Shown: positions 22,778 to 31,141, counted from the stretch's first letter. The stretch is DNA of 43,066 nucleotides from an archaeon (GCA_018657065.1 JABHXU010000017.1:1-43066), one strand, 5' to 3'. The notes: generated by a model not told the origin, from the sequence alone. Translations and numbers: made by a program.

Positions 22778-25509
22778 TGAAAAAAATAGGGATAATAATT
22801 TTGACATTAATTTTAATTAATAATGTGTATGCATATGATGTTTTAATTCAAACTAGTGAAATTGACGAGTTAGAAGTTTTATCAATTCATCCAATAACTA
22901 ATAATTTTTTTTATTCAACTTACTATGATGAATTTAGTGAAGAAACAAAATACTTGTTTAAGTTTGTTAATGATAATGATGTTTTAGAAATAAAGCCAAA
23001 TAATAAAATATACACTATAATTGAATCAGATGTTTTGACAGAATTTGAAACATTTCAAATTGTAAAAGAAGGAGAAGTTTTATCCGAACACAACCTTAAT
23101 TTTTGCAATAATAATGGTAAATGTGAGCCCTGTCAAGGTAGTTATTGTGTGCATCAAGAAAATGAAATTAGTTGTTCTGATTGTAAACAAAGTGGTAAGG
23201 ACAATTATTGTAATATATTAGATGATGAAATATGTGATTTAGATTGCACACCTTATGAATATGAAGAAGAAAATGAATATGAAACTTGTTATGAAGAATT
23301 GCTTTTTAGGGATAGTTGTTCAGATTATTTAGGAAAAACCTGTCAAGAAGATCAAATATGTAATGGAACACAAATTATTTTAGAAGGTAATAATGAATTA
23401 TGTTGTTTAGGAAAATGTGAGCAATCACAAGATATAGATATTTTTTCAAAATCATGTTCTGATTTTTTTTGGGAAGAATGTGGGACAAATGAAGTTTGTG
23501 AAGGTAATGAAATTTTTCTCCAACACGCAGATCAAACATGTTGTACAACTCAATGTATAGAAGGAGGAATTGATGATCCTAATCTTAATTTAGAGCCAAT
23601 AAAGAAGGATTACACAAGTATGGTTATTACACTTTTTTTAATTTTTATGATCTTAGTTTTAATTTGGATTATTATTGATAAAAAAATAATTAAAATAACT
23701 TTTTTGATATTTTTATTTGCAACAGGAGCAATATTTTTTTTATCAAGTAAGTCAGATAATCAAATAACTGCAAATGTTGTTTCTCAACAAGAACAAGCAA
23801 AAATGATTTGTGATGCTGCAGAAGCATATAATATTCCAGATTCATATTTACTTGCAATTGCGTATAAAGAAAGTCGTGTAAATCATTTTGATAAAAATGG
23901 AAATGCAAAAATTGCTGGAGATTGTGGAGTTGGTATAACTCAGCAGCAATTTACACCAATAGCAAATTGTGATCAACTTAGAAATGGTAAAGTTAATTTT
24001 ATTTGTGGTACAAGCAAAATTGATGGTAGACAATTGGATGCAACTAAACTTCGAGATAATATTGAATGTGGAGCAATTGAATTAATTAATAAATGCAATT
24101 ATTTAAGTTGTATTGGAAATCAAAAACAATATTATTGCGCAAATTCTGAGATTAATATCCCTCCTAAAAATGTTATGTATAATGATTGGGATATAGCTAT
24201 AAGAGCATATAATGGGTGGGGATGTGGTTCAAATTATTATAGAAATTCAATGGGAGTAAATAGTCCAGAATATTTAGATTTGTCATTTAGAATCCAAAGT
24301 TATGTTGAAAATTTTAGAGAAGTTGAAAAACAATTTCAAGGGTATTGTGATGGTGTGGATCCTAGTGAATATAATCAATTAGAACAACCCAGTATAGAGC
24401 ATAAAAGACCCTCAGCAGCTAAAGAAATAGATATTCCTGAAGAATTGCTCGAAGGAGAACAAATTGGATATTATTATTTAAACCCTTCAACTAAAATAAA
24501 AACAAATATTGATTTATCTAGTATTTCTAAAGAGCTTGCTTACGGAAATGATCTAGTAACATATGTTAGTAATTGTAAAGAGAGTGGAAGTAGTTATTCT
24601 ACATGTGTTCAAAATAAATTAAATGCAGATAGTAAAACAGGTACTTGGACCTTACTTAATATTGATACGAGCGGAGTTGGATCATTTAGTCTTAATACTG
24701 GATTTACTTATACTGATGACCTATTGCAAGAAAAACCTTTCATTATCAAATTTGGATTAAATTTGAACAAAGCAAGAGCAAGACAAATAAGCTCTTTTGA
24801 GTATGATGAAGAAGTAGGAGATGCTCCAGAAATTATTAAAACAAAAGAAAGCGAAGAGAATGAAGAATCACAAGAGGAGATCACACCTTCAGAAGAATTA
24901 GAAACTTGTTCAACTGATCCAATAACTGTTGTTTTATTTGGAGATAGTATAACTCAAGGACATTATGATTATGGAAATTATTTACAAGATTATTTTAATG
25001 AAAATTTTAATCAAGAAGTAAATGTTAAAATAATAACAGGTTTAGGAGGATTAAGAGTTGATAATGAAAAGTCTAAAGAAGAATTTAATAACCAGATTTT
25101 ACCATTGAAACCAGATTTTGTGTTAATGTGGTTTGGAATGAATAGTTTAGAAGATAATCCTAATATTCACCAAATAACATATCAAGAGATGATTGAGGAG
25201 ATGTTAAGCAAAGAGATCACACCAATTCTTTTAACAACTTCTCCAACATGTTCAGCGTTTACTAGTAGAGATTTTTCATATCTTCAAAACATTGTGCAAA
25301 TAGATAAGAATTTGGCAAATCATTATGATGGAGTCTATTTAATTGATGTGAGAGAAGAATTGAATAAGGTTATTGGGTCCAATTGTGCAAATTATTTTTC
25401 AGATGGATATCATATTAATCCTGAAGGTCATAATCAATTTGCAAATATAGTTGTTAATCAATTTACTGAATGGAAAAACAATAATGAAGGACCTTTTAGT
25501 TGCCAATAA
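22777..25509 (+). CDS. lytic transglycosylase-like and SGNH esterase fusion, membrane-anchored
   Basis: 910 residues from the ATG at 22777, overlapping the preceding stop as TAATG. Layout: signal peptide (~1-20); Cys-rich segment with two similar repeats (CSDYLGKTCQEDQIC and CSDFFWEECGTNEVC, each ending CC-x-x-x-C); two membrane helices (~282-324); a transglycosylase/lysozyme-like domain with LLAIAYKESRVN (Glu365 the likely acid), CGVGITQQQF and DIAIRAYNGWG; a linker region; and a C-terminal SGNH domain with FGDSITQG (Ser724), GLGG, FGMNSLED and DGYHINPEGH (Asp876, His879). Cleaving glycan strands and removing acyl groups would be complementary steps on peptidoglycan. Activity is inferred from motifs only. 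Confidence 0.75.
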   Translation: MKKIGIIILTLILINNVYAYDVLIQTSEIDELEVLSIHPITNNFFYSTYYDEFSEETKYLFKFVNDNDVLEIKPNNKIYTIIESDVLTEFETFQIVKEGEVLSEHNLNFCNNNGKCEPCQGSYCVHQENEISCSDCKQSGKDNYCNILDDEICDLDCTPYEYEEENEYETCYEELLFRDSCSDYLGKTCQEDQICNGTQIILEGNNELCCLGKCEQSQDIDIFSKSCSDFFWEECGTNEVCEGNEIFLQHADQTCCTTQCIEGGIDDPNLNLEPIKKDYTSMVITLFLIFMILVLIWIIIDKKIIKITFLIFLFATGAIFFLSSKSDNQITANVVSQQEQAKMICDAAEAYNIPDSYLLAIAYKESRVNHFDKNGNAKIAGDCGVGITQQQFTPIANCDQLRNGKVNFICGTSKIDGRQLDATKLRDNIECGAIELINKCNYLSCIGNQKQYYCANSEINIPPKNVMYNDWDIAIRAYNGWGCGSNYYRNSMGVNSPEYLDLSFRIQSYVENFREVEKQFQGYCDGVDPSEYNQLEQPSIEHKRPSAAKEIDIPEELLEGEQIGYYYLNPSTKIKTNIDLSSISKELAYGNDLVTYVSNCKESGSSYSTCVQNKLNADSKTGTWTLLNIDTSGVGSFSLNTGFTYTDDLLQEKPFIIKFGLNLNKARARQISSFEYDEEVGDAPEIIKTKESEENEESQEEITPSEELETCSTDPITVVLFGDSITQGHYDYGNYLQDYFNENFNQEVNVKIITGLGGLRVDNEKSKEEFNNQILPLKPDFVLMWFGMNSLEDNPNIHQITYQEMIEEMLSKEITPILLTTSPTCSAFTSRDFSYLQNIVQIDKNLANHYDGVYLIDVREELNKVIGSNCANYFSDGYHINPEGHNQFANIVVNQFTEWKNNNEGPFSCQ

Positions 25510-25510
25510 T

Positions 25511-25520
25511 CTTTATAAAT
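25511..25520 (+). promoter_or_regulatory. TATA box for the RPA gene
   Basis: CTTTATAAAT directly follows the stop of the transglycosylase gene. GGGGGTG at 25549-25555 is the likely ribosome site for the ATG at 25564, giving a short leader. Confidence 0.5.
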
Positions 25521-25563
25521 AATAATTCATTTTGAAAATTCATACATTGGGGGTGTAGAATTA

Positions 25564-27006
25564 ATGATAAAAATACCTAAAGACTTAATAATTTCTAAAA
25601 TTAAAGAAAAAACTAATCTAAGTGATGCAGAATTACAAACAAAAGTTAAAGATAAATTAGATCAACTTTCTGGTCTTATTAGTGAAGAAGGAGCACTTCA
25701 TATTATTGCTAATGAATTAGGAGTAAAAATTCTAGAAGATCCAGGAAAACTTCAAGTTAAAAATGTTTTAGCTGGAATGAGAAATGTACAAATAACAGCC
25801 AAAGTTGTAAAGATATACGAAGTTAGAGAATTTAATAAAGATAATAGAAAAGGAAAAGTTGGAAATTTTTTAATTGGAGATCAAACAGGTGTTATGAGAG
25901 TAGTTGCTTGGAATGATAAAGCAGATTTACTGTCAAAACTAAGTGAACAAGATACAATAAAAATTGAGAACGGATATGCAAGAGATAATAGAGGAAAAAC
26001 AGAAATTCATTTAGGAGATAAAACTGTTATTGATATTAATCCAAGTGGAGCAGAAAAAATTGAAGTTAAATCAATAAGTGAATCTGAAAGAAAATCTATT
26101 AAAGAATTAGGAGAAAGTGAGCAATCTGTAGAAATTTTAGGGACAATTGTTCAAGTTTTTGATCCTAGATTTTTCACTGTAGATCCTGAATCAGGAAAGA
26201 GAGCAGTTGAACGAGAAGGTAAATATTATTTAGGAGATCAAGAGATTTCAGCTATTGATTATTCATATGTAACTAACATATTTTTAGATGATGGTACCGA
26301 GAATATTAGAGTTGTTCTTTGGAAAAATCAAACTCAAAATTTATTTAATATGAGTCATGAAGATATCTTAAGTAAACAGTCAACAGGGTTTGAAGAAATT
26401 AAAAATGAGTTATTAGGAAATATTGTGAAATTAAAAGGTCGAACAAATAAAAATGAAATGTTTGACAGAATTGAATTTATTGCTCAGTTTGTTGATATTA
26501 AACCTGATCCTGATGAAGAGATTTCTAGATTAAATAAAAAACTTGAAGAAGAACCAGCAGCAAGTTCTACACCAGTAGAACCTAAACCAGTCAAAGAAGT
26601 AGTTCAAGAAGTCAAACCAGTTCAAGACAAAGCTGTTGAAACTATTGCTAGTGAAGGAATTAAAGTTCAAACTGCAGGATTTTCTCAAGAAAAAATAGAT
26701 GTTGAAGAAACACCTCTTGTTCAAGAATCTGAAAAAGTAGTAGCAGATGAACCTATTTTTGAATCTTCTGAAGTAGTTCAAGAAGTTGAGGAAGTGAAAG
26801 AAACAACATCTGAGGAAATCTTAACTAATGAAGAAATTCCAAAAACAAGTACTTCTGATGATGATTCAAAGCTTGAAAAAGTCACTGACAAAAAAGAAGA
26901 AGTTGTTCCTATTGATTTAGATGCAGCTAGTCCTAGTGAAAAACCAAGTGAAGAAATAGAAGAAATTGATGATATTGAGGAATTAACAGATATTGAGAGT
27001 ATTTAA
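25564..27006 (+). CDS. rpa: archaeal replication protein A-like OB-fold ssDNA-binding protein
   Basis: 480 residues. An N-terminal helical segment (LSDAELQTKVKDKLDQ, then EEGALHIIANELGV) matches the start of archaeal RPA large subunits. An OB fold follows at about 70-165 (NVQITAKVVKIYEVREF, GNFLIGDQTGVMRVVAWND) and a second at about 180-320 (VEILGTIVQVFDPRFF, TNIFLDDGTENIRVVLW). The second has no visible zinc-finger Cys. The last ~150 residues form a low-complexity Glu/Val/Pro/Thr tail that probably binds partners. RPA coats single-stranded DNA in replication and repair; radA lies nearby. A hairpin directly follows the stop. Confidence 0.8.
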   Translation: MIKIPKDLIISKIKEKTNLSDAELQTKVKDKLDQLSGLISEEGALHIIANELGVKILEDPGKLQVKNVLAGMRNVQITAKVVKIYEVREFNKDNRKGKVGNFLIGDQTGVMRVVAWNDKADLLSKLSEQDTIKIENGYARDNRGKTEIHLGDKTVIDINPSGAEKIEVKSISESERKSIKELGESEQSVEILGTIVQVFDPRFFTVDPESGKRAVEREGKYYLGDQEISAIDYSYVTNIFLDDGTENIRVVLWKNQTQNLFNMSHEDILSKQSTGFEEIKNELLGNIVKLKGRTNKNEMFDRIEFIAQFVDIKPDPDEEISRLNKKLEEEPAASSTPVEPKPVKEVVQEVKPVQDKAVETIASEGIKVQTAGFSQEKIDVEETPLVQESEKVVADEPIFESSEVVQEVEEVKETTSEEILTNEEIPKTSTSDDDSKLEKVTDKKEEVVPIDLDAASPSEKPSEEIEEIDDIEELTDIESI

Positions 27007-27007
27007 T

Positions 27008-27040
27008 AGTACGCGACAGAATAATTTAGTATAGCGTACT
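27008..27040 (+). terminator. perfect hairpin after the RPA stop
   Basis: AGTACGC and GCGTACT form a perfect 7-base-pair stem with a 19-base loop, starting two bases after the gene end. The GC-richer arms stand out in this AT-rich DNA. It may protect or end the transcript; a protein-binding inverted repeat is the alternative. Confidence 0.45.
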
Positions 27041-27121
27041 GATTATCTAACTATATAATATCCTACAATATAATCCTTAAAGGTTTCATTTTCAGAGAAA
27101 TTATAATTGAATTAGATATAG

Positions 27122-27742
27122 TCACAAATACTTTGCAATAAATTTTATTCTTTTTATTAACATATCATCATGCCATAAATTTAGATAATACATAGTTCCT
27201 ATAATTCCATGTGATATTCCTAGCCAAAATAAATTTCCAAATAATAAATAACATGTACCCCATAATGTTCCCATAATAAAAGTACCAACTAAGAATTCGA
27301 CACTTTTGCTTCTAGTATGAAACGTAAAGTAAAAAAGAGCACCTAAAAGAATTGAAATAATAAAATTTCCTGTTAAATTATACACTGTTTCTAAAAATAC
27401 AAAATTAAAAAAAAGTTGTTGTAAAAAACCAAAAAAAATGTACAAAGCTAGTAAAAATACTAAATATCTAAAATTATAATTAAAACCTTTTCTAAACTTT
27501 TTTATGAGTTGAATAAATATTGCTGCAAACACAGTAATAATAGTTGCGCATAAACCTGAAATCATTATTGTTGTTGGGTTATAAAATAATGTGCTTCCTC
27601 CAACACTTATGAATCTAAGGCCTAAAATTATAAATCCTATCAAAAGCATAAAAACAGTATTAATTGAATCAAAATTTTTTAAATTAAAATATATAAATAT
27701 CATAGATATTGATAAAATAAAAATTATTGCGTATATTATCAT
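27122..27742 (-). CDS. CPBP-like multipass membrane protein lacking the Glu pair
   Basis: 206 residues with about seven hydrophobic helices. It resembles CPBP (CAAX protease/bacteriocin-processing) membrane proteins: FGFLQQLFFNFVF at the position of motif 1 (normally EE-x-x-x-R), LGALFYFTFH for motif 2 (F-x-x-x-H) and LFWLGISHGIIG for motif 3 with its His. The catalytic Glu pair is replaced by Gln-Gln, so it may be inactive or use another mechanism. The last helix is followed by a basic C-terminus. The gene is divergent from the small protein-radA unit. Confidence 0.5.
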   Translation of the reverse strand: MIIYAIIFILSISMIFIYFNLKNFDSINTVFMLLIGFIILGLRFISVGGSTLFYNPTTIMISGLCATIITVFAAIFIQLIKKFRKGFNYNFRYLVFLLALYIFFGFLQQLFFNFVFLETVYNLTGNFIISILLGALFYFTFHTRSKSVEFLVGTFIMGTLWGTCYLLFGNLFWLGISHGIIGTMYYLNLWHDDMLIKRIKFIAKYL

Positions 27743-27825
27743 TCTTTTTTAAAAAAAGAGTGTATTTTTATTTTTACCGGGGTCAAAAACTAAATCACTG
27801 GACACACTGGACATTTTGGTGTGAG

Positions 27826-27950
27826 ATTTAAATAGATGAAAGGTTTTTCTATTATTAGCTTATTAACGTAAGCCCTCCCATCTCTGGGACATTTTGTCCA
27901 TAATTAAGGAGATGTTGAAATAAAACGCGAAAGCAACGGAGGTTTCTAGA
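27826..27950 (+). promoter_or_regulatory. TATA box and structured leader of the small protein-radA operon
   Basis: ATTTAAATAG (27826-27835) is the likely TATA box, giving a leader of roughly 95 bases, long for this genome. The leader contains a tight GGACA-TTT-TGTCC hairpin (27887-27899) enclosed by CATCTC (27879-27884) and GAGATG (27909-27914), which can pair. CCTCC at 27874-27878 can pair with the ribosome site GGAGG at 27938-27942. Two alternative folds, one hiding the ribosome site, are therefore possible. A second copy of GGACATTTTG lies upstream of the TATA at 27809. Confidence 0.45.
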
Positions 27951-28226
27951 ATGGAAACAAAAAAAATAATAGATAGTTCTGAAAAGAACACCCCAGAAAA
28001 AAAATTTAGAGCAGGAGCTGTTTCAGCTACAATTTGGAAAAACGAAACAATCAAAGACAATAAAGTTGTTGATTATAGAACTATTTCTTTTACAAGAAAT
28101 TATCAAGATGCTAATGGTGAATGGAATACAACTAGTTCATTGCGAATAAATGATTTACCTAAAGCTAGATTGGTTATAGATAAAGCATATGAATATTTAA
28201 TGTTAAAACAAGAAAATAATGAATAA
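27951..28226 (+). CDS. small conserved protein of unknown function, upstream of radA
   Basis: 91 residues. The core KFRAGAVSATIWKNE, then ISFTRNYQDANGEWNT and LRINDLPKARLVIDKAYEYL, is a pattern I recognise from small proteins in both bacteria and archaea without an assigned function. The predicted fold is a few beta strands and a C-terminal helix, similar in scale to single-strand DNA-binding modules. It has a strong ribosome site (GGAGG, eight bases before ATG). It is 14 bases upstream of radA and shares its promoter, which suggests a link with recombination or DNA binding; this is inference only. Confidence 0.65.
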   Translation: METKKIIDSSEKNTPEKKFRAGAVSATIWKNETIKDNKVVDYRTISFTRNYQDANGEWNTTSSLRINDLPKARLVIDKAYEYLMLKQENNE

Positions 28227-28240
28227 TCAGGGTGATACTT

Positions 28241-29224
28241 ATGAGTGAGAAAAAAGAAAAAAAAGAAGTTGAGCAAGAAGTTGAGCAAGAAAAAGAAATG
28301 ACTGTTATGGATCTACCAGGAGTAGGTCCAGCAACTGCAGATAAATTATCTGTGTCAGGTTTTGAAAGTTTAATGGCAATTGCAGTAGCAACGCCAGGGG
28401 AACTTGTTGAAGCTTCAGGAGTAGGTGAAGCAGCAGCAAAAAAAATTATTGCTGCAGCTCGAACAGCAATGAGGATGGGATTTGAATCAGGAATTGATAT
28501 TCTTAAAAAAAGAGAGAAAGTTTTGAAAATTCCCTGTGGATCTAGTAATGTTAACACATTACTGGGTGGTGGATTTGAAACTGGTGCAATTGTTGAATGT
28601 TTTGGTGAATTTGGTAGTGGTAAAACACAAATAGCACATGATTTAGCAGTTCAATGTCAAAAACAAGATCCTAAAGCAATTGCTGTATTTATTGATTCAG
28701 AAAACACTTTTAGACCTGAGAGAATAATTGAATTTAGTAGAGGTGCTGGTCTAGATCCTGAAAAAGTTTTAGGAAATATTAAAGTTGCTAGAGCTTATAA
28801 TTCAGATCATCAAATGTTGCTTGCTGAAAAAGTTAATGATTTAGTTACTAAACAAAATTTAAATGTAAAAGTAGTTATTGTTGATTCATTAACAGCGCAT
28901 TTTAGAGCAGAGTTTATTGGTCGTGGTACCTTGGCAGAAAGGCAACAAAAATTAAACAAACATATGCATGAGCTATTAAGAGTAGCAGATACGCATAATG
29001 TATTAGTTTATGTAACAAACCAAGTGATGGCTGATCCAAGTGTGTTTTTTGGAGATCCAACTAAATCAGTTGGGGGAAATATTGTTGCACATGCATCAAC
29101 ATTTAGAATCTACTTAAGGAAGGGTAAAAAAGGAAGTCGAGTAGCAAAATTAATTGATAGTCCTAATTTGCCAGATGGAGAAGCACCATTTATGGTTGAA
29201 ACTCCTTGTATTAGAGATTTCTAA
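28241..29224 (+). CDS. radA: RadA recombinase (archaeal RecA/Rad51 family)
   Basis: 327 residues from the ATG at 28241, which has GGTGA five bases upstream (28231-28235). An in-frame GTG at 28232 lies inside that site and is not used. Layout: a charged leader, helix-hairpin-helix domain (DLPGVGPATADKL, ASGVGEAAAKKII; about 20-75), Walker A GEFGSGKT (122-129), Walker B VVIVDSLT (211-218), and the L1/L2 loop region with a conserved NQVMADP segment. No intein. RadA forms filaments on single-stranded DNA and catalyses strand exchange. RPA is encoded about 1.2 kb upstream. Confidence 0.97.
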   Translation: MSEKKEKKEVEQEVEQEKEMTVMDLPGVGPATADKLSVSGFESLMAIAVATPGELVEASGVGEAAAKKIIAAARTAMRMGFESGIDILKKREKVLKIPCGSSNVNTLLGGGFETGAIVECFGEFGSGKTQIAHDLAVQCQKQDPKAIAVFIDSENTFRPERIIEFSRGAGLDPEKVLGNIKVARAYNSDHQMLLAEKVNDLVTKQNLNVKVVIVDSLTAHFRAEFIGRGTLAERQQKLNKHMHELLRVADTHNVLVYVTNQVMADPSVFFGDPTKSVGGNIVAHASTFRIYLRKGKKGSRVAKLIDSPNLPDGEAPFMVETPCIRDF

Positions 29225-29242
29225 TTTTTTTTAAATTTTTAT
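29225..29242. terminator. T-rich stretch between convergent radA and regulator genes
   Basis: A run of eight T begins right after the radA stop, followed by more A/T runs. Archaeal RNA polymerase stops at oligo-T tracts. This short 18-base gap serves both convergent genes. Confidence 0.45.
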
Positions 29243-29725
29243 TTATTTATTTAATTTTATTATATTATTTTTAGCTTGCAAATTTCTAAAATCAGGGTCT
29301 AGAACTAAAAAAGTATTGTCTTCAAAATATTTCTTTATAATAGGTATTCCTTTACTAATCATTGAACTAATTTTCTTTTTAACACTATTTTGCGTTAAGC
29401 CTAAAGCTCTGGCAATTTTTCTATAATCAAATAAATCTCCCATATTTTCATAAAGTAGCTTAAACACTTCAGCTTCTTTAGGTTTTAAATGAATATTTTT
29501 TAGTTGTGCAAAATCAGAAGATTCTCCTCTTGCTTCACTAATATTTACTGTTAAATCTTCTATTTTTTCATTTAATTTGTTGATTTTTTTCTCTAGTTCT
29601 TTTACATAATTTGACGTAGAATTAATTTCATTAGTATTTTCATTAATTGCATCAAGATGGTCGGTCATTTCCTCTTTAACCTTAGTAAAAGCAGTTTTTA
29701 TTTGCTCATCTTGATGTTTTTTCAT
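29243..29725 (-). CDS. coiled-coil and winged-helix DNA-binding protein
   Basis: 160 residues. About residues 25-70 form a coiled coil with heptads (KELEKKINKLNEKIEDL). A helix-turn-helix follows at about 78-125: LKPKEAEVFKLLYEN, YRKIARALGLTQNSVKKKI and SSMISKGIPI, resembling sigma-4/LuxR-like or MarR-like helices. It is a likely dimeric transcription regulator. It diverges from the methyltransferase gene over a 46-base gap, and may regulate itself or its neighbour. Confidence 0.6.
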   Translation of the reverse strand: MKKHQDEQIKTAFTKVKEEMTDHLDAINENTNEINSTSNYVKELEKKINKLNEKIEDLTVNISEARGESSDFAQLKNIHLKPKEAEVFKLLYENMGDLFDYRKIARALGLTQNSVKKKISSMISKGIPIIKKYFEDNTFLVLDPDFRNLQAKNNIIKLNK

Positions 29726-29771
29726 GTAAATAAGAGTAAGTATTTTATTTTTAAAGATTTTTGTTTACCTT
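29726..29771. promoter_or_regulatory. 46-base divergent promoter
   Basis: The gap between the regulator and methyltransferase genes holds a central A/T-rich block (TTTTATTTTTAAAG, about 29742-29755). Read either way, it sits about 25 bases from each ATG. Both genes are probably leaderless with TATA elements that overlap, so transcription in the two directions would compete. Confidence 0.4.
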
Positions 29772-30386
29772 ATGAATTCAAAAAAACAACTTGCAGTGGC
29801 ACTTTCAAGGCTACAAAGTTTTGAAAAACCTAGTTTTAAACTTGAACAGTATCCAACAGATTCAGAAATAGCAGCAGAAGTGCTCTGGTTTGCATCTCAA
29901 TACGGTGATTTAGATAATAAGGAAATTGCAGATTTAGGATGTGGCACAGGAATACTTGGTATAGGAGCACTGATGCTTGAATCAAAATCTTTAAATTTTG
30001 TTGATATTGACGAGAGAGCTCTACGAAAATTAAAACAAAACTTGCAATTAATGGAGTTTAAAAATTATGAAATATTTAATTTAAATGTAGAAGCATTCAA
30101 TAAAAAAGTAGATGTAGTTATTCAAAATCCACCTTTTGGAGTAAAAAGTGAGCATGCAGACAAAGTTTTTTTAAAAAAAGCATTTAAGATCTCGAATGTT
30201 ATTTATTCTTTTCATAAAACAACTTCAGAAAAATTTATCGATGCAATTTCAAAAGATAATGGTTTTAAAATTACACATTTTTTTAAATTTGATTTTCCAC
30301 TTAAACAAACAATGGATTTTCATAAAAAAAGAATTCAAAAAATTGAAGTTGGATGTTGGAGAATGGAGAAAATTGAGAAGTTATAA
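29772..30386 (+). CDS. METTL5-type N6-adenine RNA methyltransferase
   Basis: 204 residues. Rossmann methyltransferase with DLGCGTGILGIGALML (SAM motif I, about 55-70), NFVDIDERAL (acidic motif II), and the catalytic NPPFG (near 122-126) typical of N6-adenine enzymes. The N-terminal LSRLQSFEKPSFKLEQYPT, the HADKVFL segment after NPPFG and the C-terminal FDFPLKQTMDFHKKR are typical of archaeal METTL5 homologues, whose eukaryotic relative modifies a single adenine in small-subunit rRNA. The same target here is inferred. It probably has a leaderless start. Its stop overlaps the TATA of the ABC genes. Confidence 0.85.
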   Translation: MNSKKQLAVALSRLQSFEKPSFKLEQYPTDSEIAAEVLWFASQYGDLDNKEIADLGCGTGILGIGALMLESKSLNFVDIDERALRKLKQNLQLMEFKNYEIFNLNVEAFNKKVDVVIQNPPFGVKSEHADKVFLKKAFKISNVIYSFHKTTSEKFIDAISKDNGFKITHFFKFDFPLKQTMDFHKKRIQKIEVGCWRMEKIEKL

Positions 30387-30390
30387 ATAG
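30381..30390 (+). promoter_or_regulatory. TATA box for the ABC transporter genes
   Basis: TTATAAATAG overlaps the stop codon of the methyltransferase gene. It places transcription start near 30411, which is the GTG at 30412, supporting leaderless expression of the ATPase. Confidence 0.5.
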
Positions 30391-30411
30391 CAGTAATTCT
30401 CTTCTTTGTTT

Positions 30412-31140
30412 GTGGACGAGTCAAAGCTTGTTGTAAAAGGGGTGGGTATTTCTTATAAGGCATTTAGTTTGAGCCATATTAGTTTTAATTTAAACCAAGG
30501 AGAAATACTTGGACTTGTTGGAGGTTCAGGTAGTGGAAAATCTACAATCATAAAGGCTCTTGTTGGAATAAAATTACCGGATTCAGGAAGTGTGAAATTT
30601 ACAATAAAAGGTAAAGAAATGCCATTAAATGATTATTTAGGATATTCTCCACAACAAAATTCATTATTTCCGTTTTTAACAGTTGAAGAGAACATTCAAA
30701 CTTTTGCCAAATTGTACAAGGTGGATAGTTATACAGCATATAATAGGATGGATGCTCTTTTGAAAAGGTTAAATCTTAGTAATCATAGATCAAAAAGAAT
30801 TAACCAATTATCTGGAGGAATGAAAAAGAGAGTTGATTTAGCAGTTTCATTAATTCATTCACCCAAATTCATTATATTAGATGAACCATTTAATGGACTG
30901 GATATTTCTCTTCAAAAGTTTATATGGGATTTATTATTAGAATTAAAAGAAAAAGGAAAAATGATAATTGTTTCTAGCCACATGCTTTCAGATATTAGAA
31001 AATATTGTAGTAAATTTGGTTTAGTTCATAAAGGATATTTTTACAATACAGAGCAGATTGATGAATCACTTAAAACAAGTAAGCATCATAGTTTTGAATC
31101 ATTTTTAGGAAACTTATTTGAAAAATCAATGAAGAATTAA
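30412..31140 (+). CDS. ABC transporter ATP-binding protein
   Basis: 242 residues from the GTG at 30412, selected because the TATA at 30381-30390 is at leaderless distance; a TTG at 30406 would add two residues. Walker A is GGSGSGKST (near 37-45), the Q-loop YSPQQN, signature LSGGMKKR, Walker B FIILDEP, and switch His in SSHMLSD. It is of the ABC-2/drug-exporter (DrrA-like) type, 244-residue scale. It is followed one base later by the permease gene. The substrate is unknown. Confidence 0.92.
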   Translation: MDESKLVVKGVGISYKAFSLSHISFNLNQGEILGLVGGSGSGKSTIIKALVGIKLPDSGSVKFTIKGKEMPLNDYLGYSPQQNSLFPFLTVEENIQTFAKLYKVDSYTAYNRMDALLKRLNLSNHRSKRINQLSGGMKKRVDLAVSLIHSPKFIILDEPFNGLDISLQKFIWDLLLELKEKGKMIIVSSHMLSDIRKYCSKFGLVHKGYFYNTEQIDESLKTSKHHSFESFLGNLFEKSMKN

Positions 31141-31141
31141 A

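Noticed and set aside
28174-28557. 127-codon minus-strand ORF
   Set aside because: Antisense to the start of radA, which is certain; its Ser/Ala-rich sequence reflects the complement of the HhH domain.
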